Source: Clostridia bacterium (GTDB taxonomy: Bacteria > Bacillota > Clostridia > UBA1381 > UMGS1253). Taken from it: 5,928 bases of DNA. The stretch is taken from assembly GCA_017411585.1 (NCBI GenBank), contig JAFQPV010000229.1:1-5928 (forward strand), written 5' to 3'. A program made the position numbers and the translations under genes. Under the pieces are notes generated by a model that ran no database searches, was not told the DNA's origin, and saw only the letters and a list, made by a program, of their open reading frames with translations. Shown piece by piece: positions 4,447 to 5,928 of the stretch (the stretch's first letter is position 1; the number at the start of each line of letters is the position of its first letter).

Positions 4447-5745
4447 ATGAAAAAAGTCGCATTTTGCACATTGGGGTGCAAGGTAAATCAATATGAAAGC
4501 CAGGCAATGGGCGAGCTGTTTACGGCGGCGGGGTATACGGTTGTGCCGTATGAGAGCGAAGCGGATGTCTATATCATTAACACCTGCTCGGTGACTTCGC
4601 TTGCAGACCGTAAATCGCGCCAGATGATTCGCCGCGCCAAAAAGCAGAATCCGGATGCCTATGTGGTGGTGACGGGTTGCTTTGCGCAGACTGCGCCGGA
4701 GAAAGTGTCGGAAATTGAGGGTGTCAATCTCGTAGTCGGCACATCGGGCAGAAATAAGATTGTCGAGCTGGTCGAGCAGGCGGAAAATGCGCGCATCGCC
4801 GTGGAGGATATTATGCAGGCGCACGAATTTGAGCCGCTTTCCGTTTCCGGCTACAGCGAGCATACGCGCGCCTTCATCAAGGCACAGGAGGGCTGCAGTC
4901 AGTTTTGCAGCTATTGCATTATCCCATATGCGCGCGGGCCGGTGCGCTCAAGACCGCAGGTAGAAATCATTGAAGAGGCAAATCGCCTTGCCGCGCACGG
5001 CTACGAAGAGATTGTGCTGGTCGGCATTCACATTGCATCGTACGGCAGAGATTTAAAAGAGGATACAAGCCTGCAAACGCTGATTACAGAAATTGAGAAA
5101 ATCGACGGTATTCGCCGCATCCGCTTAAGCTCGATTGAGCCGATGCATTTAAACGAAGCCTTTATTGAAACGGTGAAGAATTCAAAAAAGCTTTGCCGTC
5201 ATTTCCATATTTCGCTGCAGAGTGGCTGTGATGCAACGCTTCGGCGTATGAACCGCAAGTATACAAGCGCAGATTACGCAAGGATTGCAGCGGGTTTACG
5301 CAGTGCATTTGAAGATGTTGCCATCACAACGGACGTTATGGTGGGCTTCCCGGGCGAGACAGAGAAAGAATTTAACGCATCACTCGAATTTGTGAAGGAT
5401 ATGCAATTTGCCGAGGCGCACGTGTTTGCCTATTCCGTACGCGGCGGCACGCCGGCACAGAAAATGCCGAATCAGGTTGCGCCTGAGGTCAAGCATACGC
5501 GCAGCGCAAGGATGATTGAAGTGAGTGCACAGTCGCAAAAAGCATTCTTGAAGCGTTTTGTCGGCAGAACGCTTGAGGTACTGTTTGAACAGCCGGTTTC
5601 CGGCAAGGACAATGTATATGAGGGCAAAACGGATAATTATATCACCGTGCTTGCCGAAACGGATACAAGCGTTGCAAATCAGTTTCATATGGTGGAAATC
5701 CAGCGTGTGGAGGGTATGCAGCTCTACGGCAGAATTGTGAGGTAG
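4447..5745 (+). CDS. mtaB: tRNA t6A37 methylthiotransferase MtaB (radical SAM)
   Basis: The enzyme adds a methylthio group to t6A at position 37 of ANN-decoding tRNAs, giving ms2t6A. The 432 residues carry the three expected domains. The N-terminal methylthiotransferase domain has cluster ligands Cys11 (LGCKVN), Cys47 (NTCSVT) and Cys78 (TGCFAQ). The radical SAM domain has the CxxxCxxC motif at Cys150, Cys154 and Cys157 (GCSQFCSYC), followed by IIPYARGPVRSR (158-169) and the later segments SSIEP (228-232), ISLQSG (255-260) and DVMVGFPGET (296-305). A TRAM-type RNA-binding domain spans about 370-432. The GCKVNQYES opening favours MtaB over MiaB and RimO. The start ATG 4447 has GGAG (4437-4440) 6 nt upstream; the in-frame TTG at 4435 overlaps that site and is rejected. 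All cluster cysteines are present. The stop is 3 nt before the next gene. Confidence 0.95.
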   Translation: MKKVAFCTLGCKVNQYESQAMGELFTAAGYTVVPYESEADVYIINTCSVTSLADRKSRQMIRRAKKQNPDAYVVVTGCFAQTAPEKVSEIEGVNLVVGTSGRNKIVELVEQAENARIAVEDIMQAHEFEPLSVSGYSEHTRAFIKAQEGCSQFCSYCIIPYARGPVRSRPQVEIIEEANRLAAHGYEEIVLVGIHIASYGRDLKEDTSLQTLITEIEKIDGIRRIRLSSIEPMHLNEAFIETVKNSKKLCRHFHISLQSGCDATLRRMNRKYTSADYARIAAGLRSAFEDVAITTDVMVGFPGETEKEFNASLEFVKDMQFAEAHVFAYSVRGGTPAQKMPNQVAPEVKHTRSARMIEVSAQSQKAFLKRFVGRTLEVLFEQPVSGKDNVYEGKTDNYITVLAETDTSVANQFHMVEIQRVEGMQLYGRIVR

Positions 5746-5748
5746 ATT

Positions 5749-5928
5749 ATGAATCAGACTGTATTGATCACGGGCGCATCGCGCGGCATCGGCGCAGCGT
5801 GTGCCGAGGAATTTGCAAAGCGCGGCTATCGCGTGATTGTGAACTATAATCAGAATAAAAAAGCCGCCGAAGCGGTTTGCGAAAAAATTCGCGCGCTGGG
5901 CGGTGTGTGTATGTGTGTGCAGGCGGAC
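5749..5928 (+). CDS. Short-chain dehydrogenase/reductase, FabG-like, N-terminal fragment
   Basis: The first 60 residues of an SDR-family oxidoreductase are visible, and the rest lies past the window edge. The Rossmann-fold cofactor motif TGASRGIG (8-15) directly follows the first strand TVLI, and the second strand VIVNYNQN (33-40) ends in a segment common in NADP(H)-using FabG-like enzymes. The catalytic Ser-Tyr-Lys residues are outside the window, so the substrate cannot be assigned. Candidates are 3-oxoacyl-ACP reductase (FabG) and the YmfI-type reductase that modifies elongation factor P, which has a similar opening. The latter would suit the tRNA-modification neighbour, but this is speculative. 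GAGG (5739-5742), inside the last codons of mtaB, lies 6 nt before the ATG. With only 3 nt between the genes, this indicates one operon with translational coupling. Confidence 0.88.
   Translation, partial: MNQTVLITGASRGIGAACAEEFAKRGYRVIVNYNQNKKAAEAVCEKIRALGGVCMCVQAD

Noticed and set aside
5902..5922. GT-rich repeat near the window end, considered as a phase-variable tract
   Set aside because: It is short and interrupted, and it encodes ordinary residues between the second strand and the third strand of an SDR fold.
1..5928. Mobile elements, CRISPR arrays, tRNA or rRNA genes, toxin-antitoxin or defence genes
   Set aside because: Reading both strands showed no repeat arrays, transposase motifs, tRNA cloverleaf or defence-type genes; the window is continuous housekeeping content.

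Overview
The window reads as a housekeeping stretch of chromosome from a Gram-positive Firmicute, most likely a clostridium (Clostridia, possibly an Oscillospirales-type gut lineage). The reasons are the Firmicutes gene set (rplS with a leader, a single-anchor type I signal peptidase, RbgA, MtaB, a Crh-like HPr homologue), strong AGGAGG-type ribosome binding sites, and consensus sigma-A promoters, most of them with TGn extended -10 elements. Genus assignment is inference; the sequence gives no decisive marker.

Layout. 1-216 (+): the 3' end of thrS (threonyl-tRNA synthetase). It is followed by a hairpin with U-tracts on both strands, which also serves the convergent gene. 259-1572 (-): a DUF1015-family protein with its own promoter, possibly a ParB/Srx-fold kinase-like enzyme. 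1573-1800: a divergent intergenic region holding the promoters of both neighbours, phased A-tracts and a probable L19 leader. 1801-2142 (+): rplS. 2238-3074 (+): lepB, behind a weak hairpin that probably allows readthrough. 3173-4036 (+): rbgA, with a near-perfect promoter whose -35 box touches the lepB terminator. 4094-4324 (-): an HPr-like protein lacking the phosphorylatable histidine, with its own promoter and a terminator that is well formed only on its own strand. 4447-5745 (+): mtaB. 5749-5928 (+): the start of a short-chain dehydrogenase, cut by the window edge and probably translationally coupled to mtaB.

Functionally the set centres on translation and its surroundings. ThrS charges tRNA, L19 is a ribosomal protein, RbgA matures the 50S subunit, MtaB modifies A37 of ANN-decoding tRNAs, and LepB processes exported proteins. 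The HPr-like gene suggests a link to carbon regulation. I found no phage, transposon, CRISPR, toxin-antitoxin or defence system, and no evidence for a clearly new system. The points most worth a second look are the His-less HPr homologue with a palindrome in its 5' leader, the DUF1015 protein, the insertion in LepB, the rplS leader, and the compact terminator and promoter arrangements between genes.
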